Positions 24,681-31,906 are shown, numbered from the stretch's first letter. The stretch is DNA of 33,271 nt from an uncultured Collinsella sp. (GCA_900758845.1 CAAESW010000004.1:1-33271), one strand, 5' to 3'. A program made the numbers and translations. The notes: a model not told the origin generated them from the letters alone.

Positions 24681-25691
24681 CTACACCCGCAGGTCCTTTA
24701 CGCTGGAACGCTCGACCAGCACACCCGAGACGAGCGTACGGCTTCTGGAGCTCGGGGCTTCCAGACCTGCGACGACCTCATTAAGCGCACGGACGCCCAG
24801 TTCGCGGTGACGGAACTTCACCGACGTCAGAATCGAGTTGGGAATCGTCTTGTAGAGCTCATCGTCGAAGCCGATCACGGACACATCATCGGGCACACTC
24901 AGACCCTTGTCACGTAGAGCCATCATCACGCCGTTTGCCATGCAGTCGTTAGCAGCGAGGACCGCCGTGCAATCGGGCTTATCGGCAAGCACAAGGCCCG
25001 CGGCATAGCCACTATCCGCATTCCAATCGCCTTGCAGAGGCTCGGGCGGCTCAATGCCACGCGCCTCGAGCGCCGCTCGCCAACCTTTCATACGGCACTG
25101 GCTCGACAGCGCTTCTTTCTTACCAGAGACGAAGTACACGTTCTTGTGCCCGCGATTCAAGAAGTACTCGCACGCCATGCGCGCGCCGCCCTCTTGGTCG
25201 TCACTGACGGTGGAGCAGGTAGGATGTTCCATCGGCGTAATAATCACCGTCTTGAGGTCTTTCGGCGCCTCAAAAGTATCAAAGTCATCGACCATCTGAC
25301 GCAGGTTGAAGATCATGCCGTCGACGGGAAGCTGCGACATCCTGCGCGCCGCATCGGCAAGGGTCATCTTCTCCCCCGCCCGCTTTTTGATCATCGTGAG
25401 CGCAAAGCCTCGCTCTTCGGCGGCATCGGCGATACCGTCAATCATGTCCACGGCACCGCCCGACAAGTGGAACAGCACAACGCCGATGCACCCGTAACGG
25501 CCCAACTTGAGCGAACGAGCGGCAAAGTTGGTTCGAAATCCGAGCGCCTCCATTGCCGAATGGACCTTATCGCGTGTCGACTCTCGCACGCTATCGGGCT
25601 CGTTGATCACACGCGAAACCGTCTTGAGAGAAACACCCGCGGCAATCGCCACGTCGTTCATCGAGACGTTTTTCTTGTCCATCGTTGTCAC
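24681..25691 (-). CDS. LacI-family regulator R4, divergent from module 3
   Basis: LacI/GalR-type repressor, 336 aa from a GTG at 25691 preceded by GGAGAAGCA; an in-frame ATG at 25682 is the alternative. The HTH reads VSMNDVAIAAGVS with recognition helix beginning LKTVSRV, then NEPDSVRESTR and a hinge AARSLKLG. The effector domain has LPVDGMIFNLRQM, STVSDDQEGGA, LAANDCMANGVMMALRDKG and VIGFDDELYK. It is the most diverged of the four paralogues, and correspondingly its presumed operator is the most different. The likely targets are the module 3 IICB and GH1 genes. Confidence 0.9.
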   Translation of the reverse strand: MTTMDKKNVSMNDVAIAAGVSLKTVSRVINEPDSVRESTRDKVHSAMEALGFRTNFAARSLKLGRYGCIGVVLFHLSGGAVDMIDGIADAAEERGFALTMIKKRAGEKMTLADAARRMSQLPVDGMIFNLRQMVDDFDTFEAPKDLKTVIITPMEHPTCSTVSDDQEGGARMACEYFLNRGHKNVYFVSGKKEALSSQCRMKGWRAALEARGIEPPEPLQGDWNADSGYAAGLVLADKPDCTAVLAANDCMANGVMMALRDKGLSVPDDVSVIGFDDELYKTIPNSILTSVKFRHRELGVRALNEVVAGLEAPSSRSRTLVSGVLVERSSVKDLRV

Positions 25692-25764
25692 TGCTTCTCC
25701 ACTCGATTCTCTATCACTTGTTTTTTGCGTTCTAGCATACACCACCTGCCTGACTGATAAATCA

Positions 25765-25789
25765 ACCGTTTACCGAACAATATCGACCA
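25765..25789. promoter_or_regulatory. Overlapping ACCGTTTACC and GAACA-type boxes, module 3
   Basis: ACCGTTTACCGAACA (25765-25779) overlaps GAACA-ATATC-GACCA (25775-25789). The same fusion of the two motifs appears less clearly at 20661-20675, so they may be parts of one composite site. Confidence 0.45.
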
Positions 25790-25822
25790 CTCACCCGTAT
25801 ATCCTTGTTGCTCTTCCAAAAT

Positions 25823-25864
25823 GTCTTACGTTGTCATTAACGAAATGACAACGTTGTCATTTCG
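25823..25864. promoter_or_regulatory. Putative R4 operators: 24-bp perfect palindrome plus half-site
   Basis: Positions 25841-25864 are a perfect 24-bp palindrome with core TGACAAC/GTTGTCA (25846-25859) flanked by CGAAA/TTTCG. A half-site GTTGTCA lies at 25830-25836, its centre 23 bp away. The palindrome ends 101 bp before the IICB start. Another GTTGTCA half lies at 25684-25690 over the R4 start codon. Confidence 0.65.
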
Positions 25865-25965
25865 CAATGCCTTCCTTAAACAGGAAGGTTTCCGGGCAGT
25901 CCTGACCATCCATCGACGACCAGTTCCATCCACATGCATCGCGCATCAAGTAGCAAAGGAGCTCT

Positions 25966-27744
25966 ATGGACGCCATCGTAAAGATGCTCGAAAAGCATCA
26001 ACCGTTCTTTGAGAAGATCTCAAGGAACATCTACCTCCAGGCCATTAAGGACGGATTCCTTGGGTGCATGCCCATCGTCCTCACCTCTTCGATCTTCCTG
26101 CTGATTGCCACCCTTCCTGGCGTAGTTGGCATCACGCTGCCCCAGCCGCTCATCGACTGGTGCAACAAGCTGTACAACTTCACCATGGGCGTCATGGGCA
26201 TCATGGTCGCCGGCACCACTGCCAAGAACTTTACGGCTTCCATGAACCGTCGCATGCCCGCCGGCAAGGTGCTCAACGACGGTTCCACCATGGTGGCCGC
26301 CCAGTGCAGCATGCTGCTGCTCGCAGTCACGCAGTTCACCACCAAGTTCAACGGCTCCGAACTTTCGGTCTTCGATTGCACCAGCATGGGCACGCGCGGT
26401 CTGTTCTCGGCCTATATCGCCGCGTTCATTACCGTGTGGGTCTACAAATTCTGCGTCTCGCGCGATCTGACCATTAAGCTGCCCAAGGAGGTCCCGGGCG
26501 CCATCGCTCAGAACTTCCGTGACATCATCCCCTTTGGCGGCGCCGTCATCATCTGCGGCATCATCGATGTCGTCGTGCGCAACCTCATGGGCGTTCCGTT
26601 CTCCGAGCTGCTCATCAAGCTGCTCTCCCCGCTCTTCACTGCAGCAGAGACCTACCCCGGACTCATCCTTATTCAGGCAGCCACCGCGTTCTTCTGGTTC
26701 ATCGGCGTCCACGGCCCCTCGATCGTCCAGCCGGGCATCGACCCCATCCGTCTTGCCAACCAGGCCGAGAACCTGCAGGTTCTGCTGGCAGGCGGCCACC
26801 CCGCACACTCCCTCACCTTCAACATGTCGCTCGTGGGTGAGTTCGGCGGCACCGGCGCCACGTTCATCGTGCCGCTTCTGCTGATTCTCTTTATGAAGTC
26901 CAAGCAGCTCAAAGCCGTCGGTAAGGCCTCGATTGTTCCTGTTGCCTTTGCTGTCAACGAGCCGCTGCTCTTTGGCGCGCCGATGATCCTTAACCCCTAC
27001 ATGCTCATCCCCTTTGTTGCCGCCGGCTGCGTCAACGTGAGTGTTGCCAAGTTCTTTATCGACAACGTGGGCATGAACGGCTTCTCCTTCGTGGTGCCTT
27101 GGGCTACCCCCGCTCCCATCGGCATCTTCATCACCACGAACTTCCAGCTTATCGCCCTGGTGTTTGTCGCGATCATCATCTTGCTGGACGCCATCATCTA
27201 CCTGCCGTTCTTGAAGGCATACGATAAGCTGCTCTGCGACCAGGAGGCCGAGCGCGCCGCCGAGCTGGGTCTTGAGTCCGATGGTGCTGCCACCATCGCC
27301 GCCAGCACCTCTGCGCCCGCTGTCGAGCAGACGACCGCTTCCGTCGAGACGACCGCTGCCGCCGCCGACAGCGAGCCTGTCGCCGATCAGCCCGAGCCCG
27401 CTGCCGATGCATCCGCTAAGAAGGATGTCGACGGCCTGAAAGTCCTCGTCCTGTGCGCCGGCGCCGGCACCTCTGCCATGCTTGCCAACGCCATCAAGGA
27501 AGGTGCCGCGCAGACCGGAGAGAACATCGCTTCCTCCGCAGGCGCCTATGGCCAGCACACCGCCATCATGGATCAGTACGACGTCATCGTGCTTGCCCCG
27601 CAGGTCCGTAGCTACTACAACGACATGAAGGCCGACACCGATCGCCTGGGCATTAAGCTGCTCGCCCCGCGCGGTAAGGAATATATCGACCTTACCCGCG
27701 ACCCCGCTGGCGCCATCAAGTGGCTCCGCGAGAACCTCGACTAA
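25966..27744 (+). CDS. PTS lactose-type IICB transporter, module 3
   Basis: Membrane permease plus IIB, 592 aa. The ATG at 25966 follows AAAGGAG. IIC features are FIGVHGPSIVQP and FAVNEPLLFGAP. The linker (about 420-480) is Ala/Glu/Thr-rich, and IIB has C497 in VLVLCAGAGTSAML, AYGQHTAIMDQY and LAPQVRSYYNDMKADTDRLG. It is a close paralogue of the module 2 protein over its whole length. It likely depends on the IIA at 14120-14458. The GH1 gene follows after 76 bp with a stem-loop between. Confidence 0.92.
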   Translation: MDAIVKMLEKHQPFFEKISRNIYLQAIKDGFLGCMPIVLTSSIFLLIATLPGVVGITLPQPLIDWCNKLYNFTMGVMGIMVAGTTAKNFTASMNRRMPAGKVLNDGSTMVAAQCSMLLLAVTQFTTKFNGSELSVFDCTSMGTRGLFSAYIAAFITVWVYKFCVSRDLTIKLPKEVPGAIAQNFRDIIPFGGAVIICGIIDVVVRNLMGVPFSELLIKLLSPLFTAAETYPGLILIQAATAFFWFIGVHGPSIVQPGIDPIRLANQAENLQVLLAGGHPAHSLTFNMSLVGEFGGTGATFIVPLLLILFMKSKQLKAVGKASIVPVAFAVNEPLLFGAPMILNPYMLIPFVAAGCVNVSVAKFFIDNVGMNGFSFVVPWATPAPIGIFITTNFQLIALVFVAIIILLDAIIYLPFLKAYDKLLCDQEAERAAELGLESDGAATIAASTSAPAVEQTTASVETTAAAADSEPVADQPEPAADASAKKDVDGLKVLVLCAGAGTSAMLANAIKEGAAQTGENIASSAGAYGQHTAIMDQYDVIVLAPQVRSYYNDMKADTDRLGIKLLAPRGKEYIDLTRDPAGAIKWLRENLD

Positions 27745-27759
27745 GTTCCTCCCTCTGTT

Positions 27760-27786
27760 GGTGCCCGGATCCCCAGTTCGGGCACC
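27760..27786 (+). promoter_or_regulatory. Intercistronic stem-loop, module 3
   Basis: GGTGCCCG (27760-27767) pairs with CGGGCACC (27779-27786), with an 11-nt loop and no T-run. It occupies the same position as the hairpins in modules 1 and 2. Confidence 0.55.
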
Positions 27787-27820
27787 TCTCCCTATTCGAA
27801 TCCCACAGAAAGGATGACTC

Positions 27821-29242
27821 ATGACCAACCCCATGCAGTTCCCCGACGGCTTTGTGTTTGGCGGCGCCACCGCCGCTTACCAGGTTGAGGGCGAGACCCG
27901 CACGCACGGCAAGGGCAAAGTGCCCTGGGACGATTTCCTGGCAGCTCAGGGTCGCTTCTCCCCCGATCCCGCAAGCGATTTCTACAACAAGTACCCGGTC
28001 GATATCGACCTGTGCCAGCGCTTCGGCATCAACGGTATCCGCGTCTCCATCGCTTGGAGCCGCATCTTCCCCAACGGCACCGGTGAGATTAACCCCGAGG
28101 GCGTCGCTTTCTATCACGAGCTTTTCGCCACCTGCAACAAAGCTGGCGTTATCCCCTATGTCACGCTCGATCACTTCGATACGCCCGAGGCCTTTTACCA
28201 GAACGGCGGCGAGGGATTCCTGACGCGCACGACGATCGACGCCTTTGTCGAGTATGCCAAGTTCTGCTTTGCCGAGTTCACCGAGGTCAAGCACTGGTTT
28301 ACCTTTAACGAGATTCCCGCAACCGCCGAGGGCAGCTTTATCGTCGGCAACTGGCCGCACGGCGAGAAGTATCGCCTGGACAAGGCCTTCCAGCTCATGC
28401 ACAACATGATGGTGGCCCACGCCAAGGCTGTCGTCGCCTTCCATGAGGGCGGCTTTGAGGGCGAGATCGGCATTGTCCAGAACCTGGAGCCCAAGTATCC
28501 CCTCGACCCCAACAACGCCGCCGACTGCGAGGCAGCTCGCATGGCCGACGTCATCAACAACCGCTGGGTACTCGACGCCACCTTCCGTGGCCACTATGCA
28601 GCCGACACCATGGAGGCTGCGACCAAGCTGGCCCATATCGCCGGCGGCGAGCTCGACGTTCGTGACGAGGACGTCGCCGCGTTGACCGCCGCGCTCCCCT
28701 ACAACGATTGCCTGGGCGTCAACACCTACAAGTGCCAGTTCCTGCGTGCCGCCGAGGGCGAAAACGACATCAACCACAATGGCACCGGCGACAAGGGCTC
28801 CTCGCGCTGGTTCCTCAAGGGCGTGGGCGAGGCATGCGTGCGCGAAGGCGTTCCCACGACCGATTGGGACTGGATCATCTATCCCGAGGGCCTGTACGAC
28901 CTGTTGCTCCGCATTAAGAACGATTACCCCAACTACAAGAAGATCTACATCACCGAGAACGGCATGGGCTATAAGGACGACTTCGAGGACGGCTTTATCG
29001 ATGACGCCCCTCGCATCGACTATATGCGTCAGCATCTCGCATGGATCCTCAAGGCGATTGACGGCGGCGTAAACGTCGACGGCTACTTTGTGTGGTCGCT
29101 GCAGGATCAGTTCTCCTGGACCAACGGCTACAACAAGCGCTACGGCCTGTTCTACATCGACTTTGAGACCCAGAAGCGCTATCCCAAGGCGAGCGCGTAC
29201 TGGTACAAGAACGTCGCGGAGACCGGCCTGCTCATGGCCTAA
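27821..29242 (+). CDS. GH1 6-phospho-beta-galactosidase, module 3
   Basis: GH1 enzyme of 473 aa. The ATG at 27821 follows AGAAAGGATG. Acid/base E164 is in WFTFNE and nucleophile E379 in IYITENG; SWTNGYNKRYGLFYIDF supplies the phosphate-binding pattern. It is very similar to the module 1 enzyme (for example FGGATAAYQVEGETRTHGKGK is shared), although the paired transporter is closer to that of module 2. This crossed relationship suggests recombination between modules. One small difference is TLDHFDTP where modules 1 and 2 have LHHFD. The expected product is galactose-6-phosphate, feeding LacAB. Confidence 0.92.
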   Translation: MTNPMQFPDGFVFGGATAAYQVEGETRTHGKGKVPWDDFLAAQGRFSPDPASDFYNKYPVDIDLCQRFGINGIRVSIAWSRIFPNGTGEINPEGVAFYHELFATCNKAGVIPYVTLDHFDTPEAFYQNGGEGFLTRTTIDAFVEYAKFCFAEFTEVKHWFTFNEIPATAEGSFIVGNWPHGEKYRLDKAFQLMHNMMVAHAKAVVAFHEGGFEGEIGIVQNLEPKYPLDPNNAADCEAARMADVINNRWVLDATFRGHYAADTMEAATKLAHIAGGELDVRDEDVAALTAALPYNDCLGVNTYKCQFLRAAEGENDINHNGTGDKGSSRWFLKGVGEACVREGVPTTDWDWIIYPEGLYDLLLRIKNDYPNYKKIYITENGMGYKDDFEDGFIDDAPRIDYMRQHLAWILKAIDGGVNVDGYFVWSLQDQFSWTNGYNKRYGLFYIDFETQKRYPKASAYWYKNVAETGLLMA

Positions 29243-29264
29243 CTTTTGCCGCGTACCCCCTGTC

Positions 29265-29310
29265 GGCCGCATGCGAATCCCTCCACGGGTTCGCATGCGG
29301 CCTTTTTTGT
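29265..29310 (+). terminator. Terminator of module 3
   Basis: GGCCGCATGCGAA (29265-29277) pairs with TTCGCATGCGGCC (29290-29302), followed by TTTTTTG. Confidence 0.9.
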
Positions 29311-29332
29311 TTTGGCTCGGCCCGATCAGGCC

Positions 29333-29397
29333 GTTTGTCTCGATCTGTAACATCTAGCAGGGATTTTCGACCCTAACTGTTACAAATCGAGACAAAC
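29333..29397. repeat. 25-nt-loop hairpin element, copy F
   Basis: Arms 29333-29352 (GTTTGTCTCG...) and 29378-29397 (...CGAGACAAAC), with one mismatch, flank 25 nt beginning TCTAGCAGGG. An inner AGGG/CCCT can extend pairing into the centre. Confidence 0.85.
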
Positions 29398-29417
29398 AGA
29401 ACGCCCGAGCAGAAATA

Positions 29418-29472
29418 TCTAAATCTGTAACACGTAGCCCACTTTCGACCGTCTACCTGTTACAGATCAAGA
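29418..29472. repeat. 25-nt-loop hairpin element, copy G
   Basis: Arms TCTAAATCTGTAACA (29418-29432) and TGTTACAGATCAAGA (29458-29472), with two mismatches, flank 25 nt. It begins 80 bp after copy F measured centre to centre. Confidence 0.8.
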
Positions 29473-29547
29473 CAATAAGATAGTCGAATCCGAACTTTCC
29501 AAGCAGTTATGAAGCACGGTTTCTAGTTTTCAGTATCACGAACATAC

Positions 29548-29582
29548 TTTCGGTATCATTTGATACCGATATGATACCGAAA
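29548..29582. repeat. Cluster of GATACCG half-sites
   Basis: TTTCGGTATCAT (29548-29559) is inverted relative to ATGATACCGAAA (29571-29582), with a third TGATACCGA between them (29561-29569). The arrangement resembles a multi-site operator. A 54-codon frame starting inside it (29571-29735) has no ribosome site and is not called as a gene. Confidence 0.5.
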
Positions 29583-29675
29583 ACATATTCGGTCCCGCTG
29601 GAGGACTTCGTACGTTACCCAACCAAGTTGCAGGTTCACGAACTCCGTCGATCTTCCGAGCGCCCACGAATTCCT

Positions 29676-29760
29676 ATTTGCGTGTCAAATCGCATCTCGT
29701 TGACACGTAAAATGACGCGCAAAATGGCGTTTTAACTTTTATGTGTCATTCTGCGCGTCA
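29676..29760. repeat. Five copies of a 12-bp TGACRCRYARAA unit in opposed orientation
   Basis: Units: 29676-29687 (minus), 29701-29712 and 29713-29724 (plus, tandem), 29737-29748 and 29749-29760 (minus, tandem). A 12-bp spacer separates the two tandem pairs. Unit types alternate as ACAC/ACGC on both sides, giving a symmetric block about 60 bp long downstream of the DeoR gene. Confidence 0.6.
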
Positions 29761-29817
29761 AATTGAAGCGATAATCCCCGCGCCGGCAGGGGGCAGATGT
29801 ATCGCTTGCAGCGCTAG

Positions 29818-30582
29818 CTAGCAAATGACCTGCGTGAGTTCCTCGATGGCGGCGCGATCCTCGGCGGCAATACCCGGCTCGCACACCACGGCGTCCAAAC
29901 TGTCCAGGCGGCAGAAGGTGTAGAAGTCGCGCTTGCCGATCTTACTGGAGTCGGCGATCAGATAGCGCGAGTCGGCCTTGCTAAAGGCGAGCTGCTGGAT
30001 GCGGCCCTCTTCCATATTGGATGTAGACACGTCGCCGTCCAGAATGCCGTTGGCACCGATAAACGCCGCGTCGATGCCCAGCGCACGCAGGGTATCCTCG
30101 GCCGTTGGTCCCACAAAAGCGGCGGTGCGGCGACGGTACATGCCGCCCACCAGGCACAGGTCGCAGTCTTCGCGCGCCTCGAGCAGGTTAAACACCGAAA
30201 GCGAATTGGTCACAATGCGCAGGCGAAACGCCGGCAGCATCGAGGCCATCTGCTCAACCGTAGTGCCCGTGCCCAAAAAGATGGTCGAGCCTTCCTCGAT
30301 AAGCTCCACAGAACGGCGCGCAATCTGCAACTTTTCCTCGGCATGCTTCGTGCGCTTTTCGCTGTGCGAATACTCATGGCGCAGCATAGCGTGTGGACGG
30401 CCCTGCGCACTGCGGGCTCCGCCGTGCACGCGCTCGATCTCGCCCAGGCTCGCAAGCTCCTCAAGGTCACGGCGGATCGTCATATCCGAGACACCTAACG
30501 CATCCGAAATCTCCTTGACCGAGACCGTTCCCTGTTCCTCGAGCAGCTGCCGAACCTTATCCTGTCGCTCCGCTTTAATCAC
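29818..30582 (-). CDS. DeoR-family transcriptional regulator (LacR/GlpR type)
   Basis: DeoR repressor, 254 aa from a GTG at 30582 preceded by GAGGAC; an upstream GTG at 30609 has no ribosome site. The protein begins IKAERQDKVRQLLEE, followed by the HTH VSVKEISDALGVSDMTIRRDLEELASLGEIERVHGGA. The DeoRC effector domain includes IFLGTGTTVEQMA, VTNSLSVFNLL, CLVGGMYRR, FIGANGI and LIADSSKIGKRDF. It is divergent from the mutarotase gene with an AAACA-ATAAC-GAACA repeat in its own leader. This is the standard form for the LacR-type regulator of lac PTS and tagatose genes, so a window-wide role through GAACA repeats is plausible but unproven. Confidence 0.9.
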   Translation of the reverse strand: MIKAERQDKVRQLLEEQGTVSVKEISDALGVSDMTIRRDLEELASLGEIERVHGGARSAQGRPHAMLRHEYSHSEKRTKHAEEKLQIARRSVELIEEGSTIFLGTGTTVEQMASMLPAFRLRIVTNSLSVFNLLEAREDCDLCLVGGMYRRRTAAFVGPTAEDTLRALGIDAAFIGANGILDGDVSTSNMEEGRIQQLAFSKADSRYLIADSSKIGKRDFYTFCRLDSLDAVVCEPGIAAEDRAAIEELTQVIC

Positions 30583-30617
30583 GATGAGTCCTCGCTGTTC
30601 CACGCTCACGTCAATTC

Positions 30618-30632
30618 AAACAATAACGAACA
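30618..30632. promoter_or_regulatory. GAACA-type direct repeat upstream of the second DeoR gene
   Basis: AAACA-ATAAC-GAACA, 36 bp upstream of the GTG at 30582. It matches the repeat upstream of the IIA gene at 13 of 15 positions and suggests autoregulation. Confidence 0.45.
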
Positions 30633-30787
30633 AATTGTATCAGACTCGCGCGCGTCAGAAATGAACGCCCGCACAGCTCCAATCATCACTTTTTTGAGAA
30701 AAATACCCCCTGCTTTAGTGGGGTGTAGTGATAATCTCGCCTGTTCGCGCTACAGTTTGTCCGAAATACCTCGATGTTAGGAACCAA

Positions 30788-31840
30788 ATGATCACTTCCG
30801 AGCTTTTCGGCACCGCGCCGTGCGGTACCCCCGTTCATTGTTACACCCTCAACGGGCCCGAGATCTGCGTTCGCATTATGGACTATGGCGCCACCGTGTT
30901 GGGCATCGACGTGCCCGACATCCCCGGCAACGCGCGCGATGTGGTGCTGGGCTTCGATAAGCTCGAGGATTACTTTGACAACCCCGCCTGCTTTGGCGCG
31001 ACCATCGGACCTGTGGCCAACCGCACTGCAGGTGCCACGATCACCATCGCCGGCACGGACTGGCATATGCCCGCCAACGAGGGCACCAACAACCTGCACA
31101 GCGATCTTGAGCATGGTCTGCACAAGCGCGTGTGGGATGTTGAGCTCGACGAGGTCCACAATGCCGTGCGCATGACCACCTCGCTTGAGGACGGTGAGCT
31201 GGGCCTTCCCGGCAACCGCACCTTTACGGCCGTGTTTACCGTAACGCGTACCGGCTGCTTCCGTATCGAATATGGCTGCGAGAGCGACCGCGCCACGTAC
31301 GTGTCCATGACCAACCACACGTACTTTAATCTTGCCGGTCATAACGCCGGCATGGACTGTGAACACTTCTTTGTTGCTAACGCTGCCCACTACCTGCCCA
31401 TCAACGAGCAGAACATTCCTACCGGCGAGATCGCTCCGGTCGAGGGCACGCCGTTTGACTTCCGTGAGCTGCGCCCCGTCGCGCCCGGCATGGAAGCCGA
31501 CGACCCGCAGATTAAGCAGGCACGCGGCTACGACCACTGCCTGTGCATCGATGACTATCAGTACGGTCGCAACCTGCGCCGCGCCCTGCACGTCGAGGAA
31601 ATGTGGACCGGCCGTGAGCTGGACTACTACACCACCGCCCCGGGCGTGCAGCTCTACACCGGCAACTGGCTGGGCGACGAGCACGCCAAGGACGATGCCA
31701 ACTACGGCTGGGGCGCCGGCTTTGCCCTCGAGGCCGAGATGTACCCCGACACACCGCACCAGCCGCTGTTCCCGCAGGGCATTGTGGGCCCGGGTCATCC
31801 CTACAGCAATGTGATCGAATACCACTTTATGAGGCACTAA
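30788..31840 (+). CDS. galM: Galactose mutarotase (aldose 1-epimerase)
   Basis: Interconverts alpha and beta anomers of galactose, supplying the alpha form to GalK. It is 350 aa; the ATG at 30788 follows TTAGGAACC. Canonical GalM features are IMDYGATVLGIDVPD, ATIGPVANRTAGA, NNLHSD with H104, the catalytic His H177 in TNHTYFNLAGH, YDHCLCID, and the catalytic Glu E315 in FALEAEMYPD. It is a full-length GalM, unlike the shorter LacX-like protein in the lac operon. It has its own promoter region and terminator, and is divergent from the DeoR regulator. Confidence 0.94.
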   Translation: MITSELFGTAPCGTPVHCYTLNGPEICVRIMDYGATVLGIDVPDIPGNARDVVLGFDKLEDYFDNPACFGATIGPVANRTAGATITIAGTDWHMPANEGTNNLHSDLEHGLHKRVWDVELDEVHNAVRMTTSLEDGELGLPGNRTFTAVFTVTRTGCFRIEYGCESDRATYVSMTNHTYFNLAGHNAGMDCEHFFVANAAHYLPINEQNIPTGEIAPVEGTPFDFRELRPVAPGMEADDPQIKQARGYDHCLCIDDYQYGRNLRRALHVEEMWTGRELDYYTTAPGVQLYTGNWLGDEHAKDDANYGWGAGFALEAEMYPDTPHQPLFPQGIVGPGHPYSNVIEYHFMRH

Positions 31841-31867
31841 GCCCACAACGCGACATATCGCACAGCA

Positions 31868-31900
31868 ACGCCCGCCGGCACCATCGCCGACGGGCGTTTT
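31868..31900 (+). terminator. Terminator of galM
   Basis: ACGCCCG (31868-31874) pairs with CGGGCGT (31891-31897), with inner CCGGC/GCCG, followed by TTTT. The sequence CGCCCGCCGGCA-CATCGCCGACGGGCG is shared, with one base different, with the galT terminator at 7719-7756. Confidence 0.85.
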
Positions 31901-31906
31901 GCTACC

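Noticed and set aside
26020..27870. Very long open frame (616 codons) antisense to the module 3 IICB gene, and similar frames antisense to other genes (for example 16353-17801, 17821-19362, 27716-29353, 2174-3367)
   Set aside because: They are shadows produced by high GC at third codon positions. They lack ribosome sites, have low-complexity Gly/Asp/His/Val-rich translations, and lie opposite well-supported genes.
29571..29735. 54-codon frame as an antitoxin gene
   Set aside because: No ribosome site, no recognisable fold, and it overlaps repeat clusters at both ends. It is mentioned only as a possible remnant.
30583..30609. Upstream GTG at 30609 as the start of the second DeoR gene
   Set aside because: No ribosome site precedes it, whereas the GTG at 30582 has GAGGAC at good spacing and gives the usual DeoR N-terminus.
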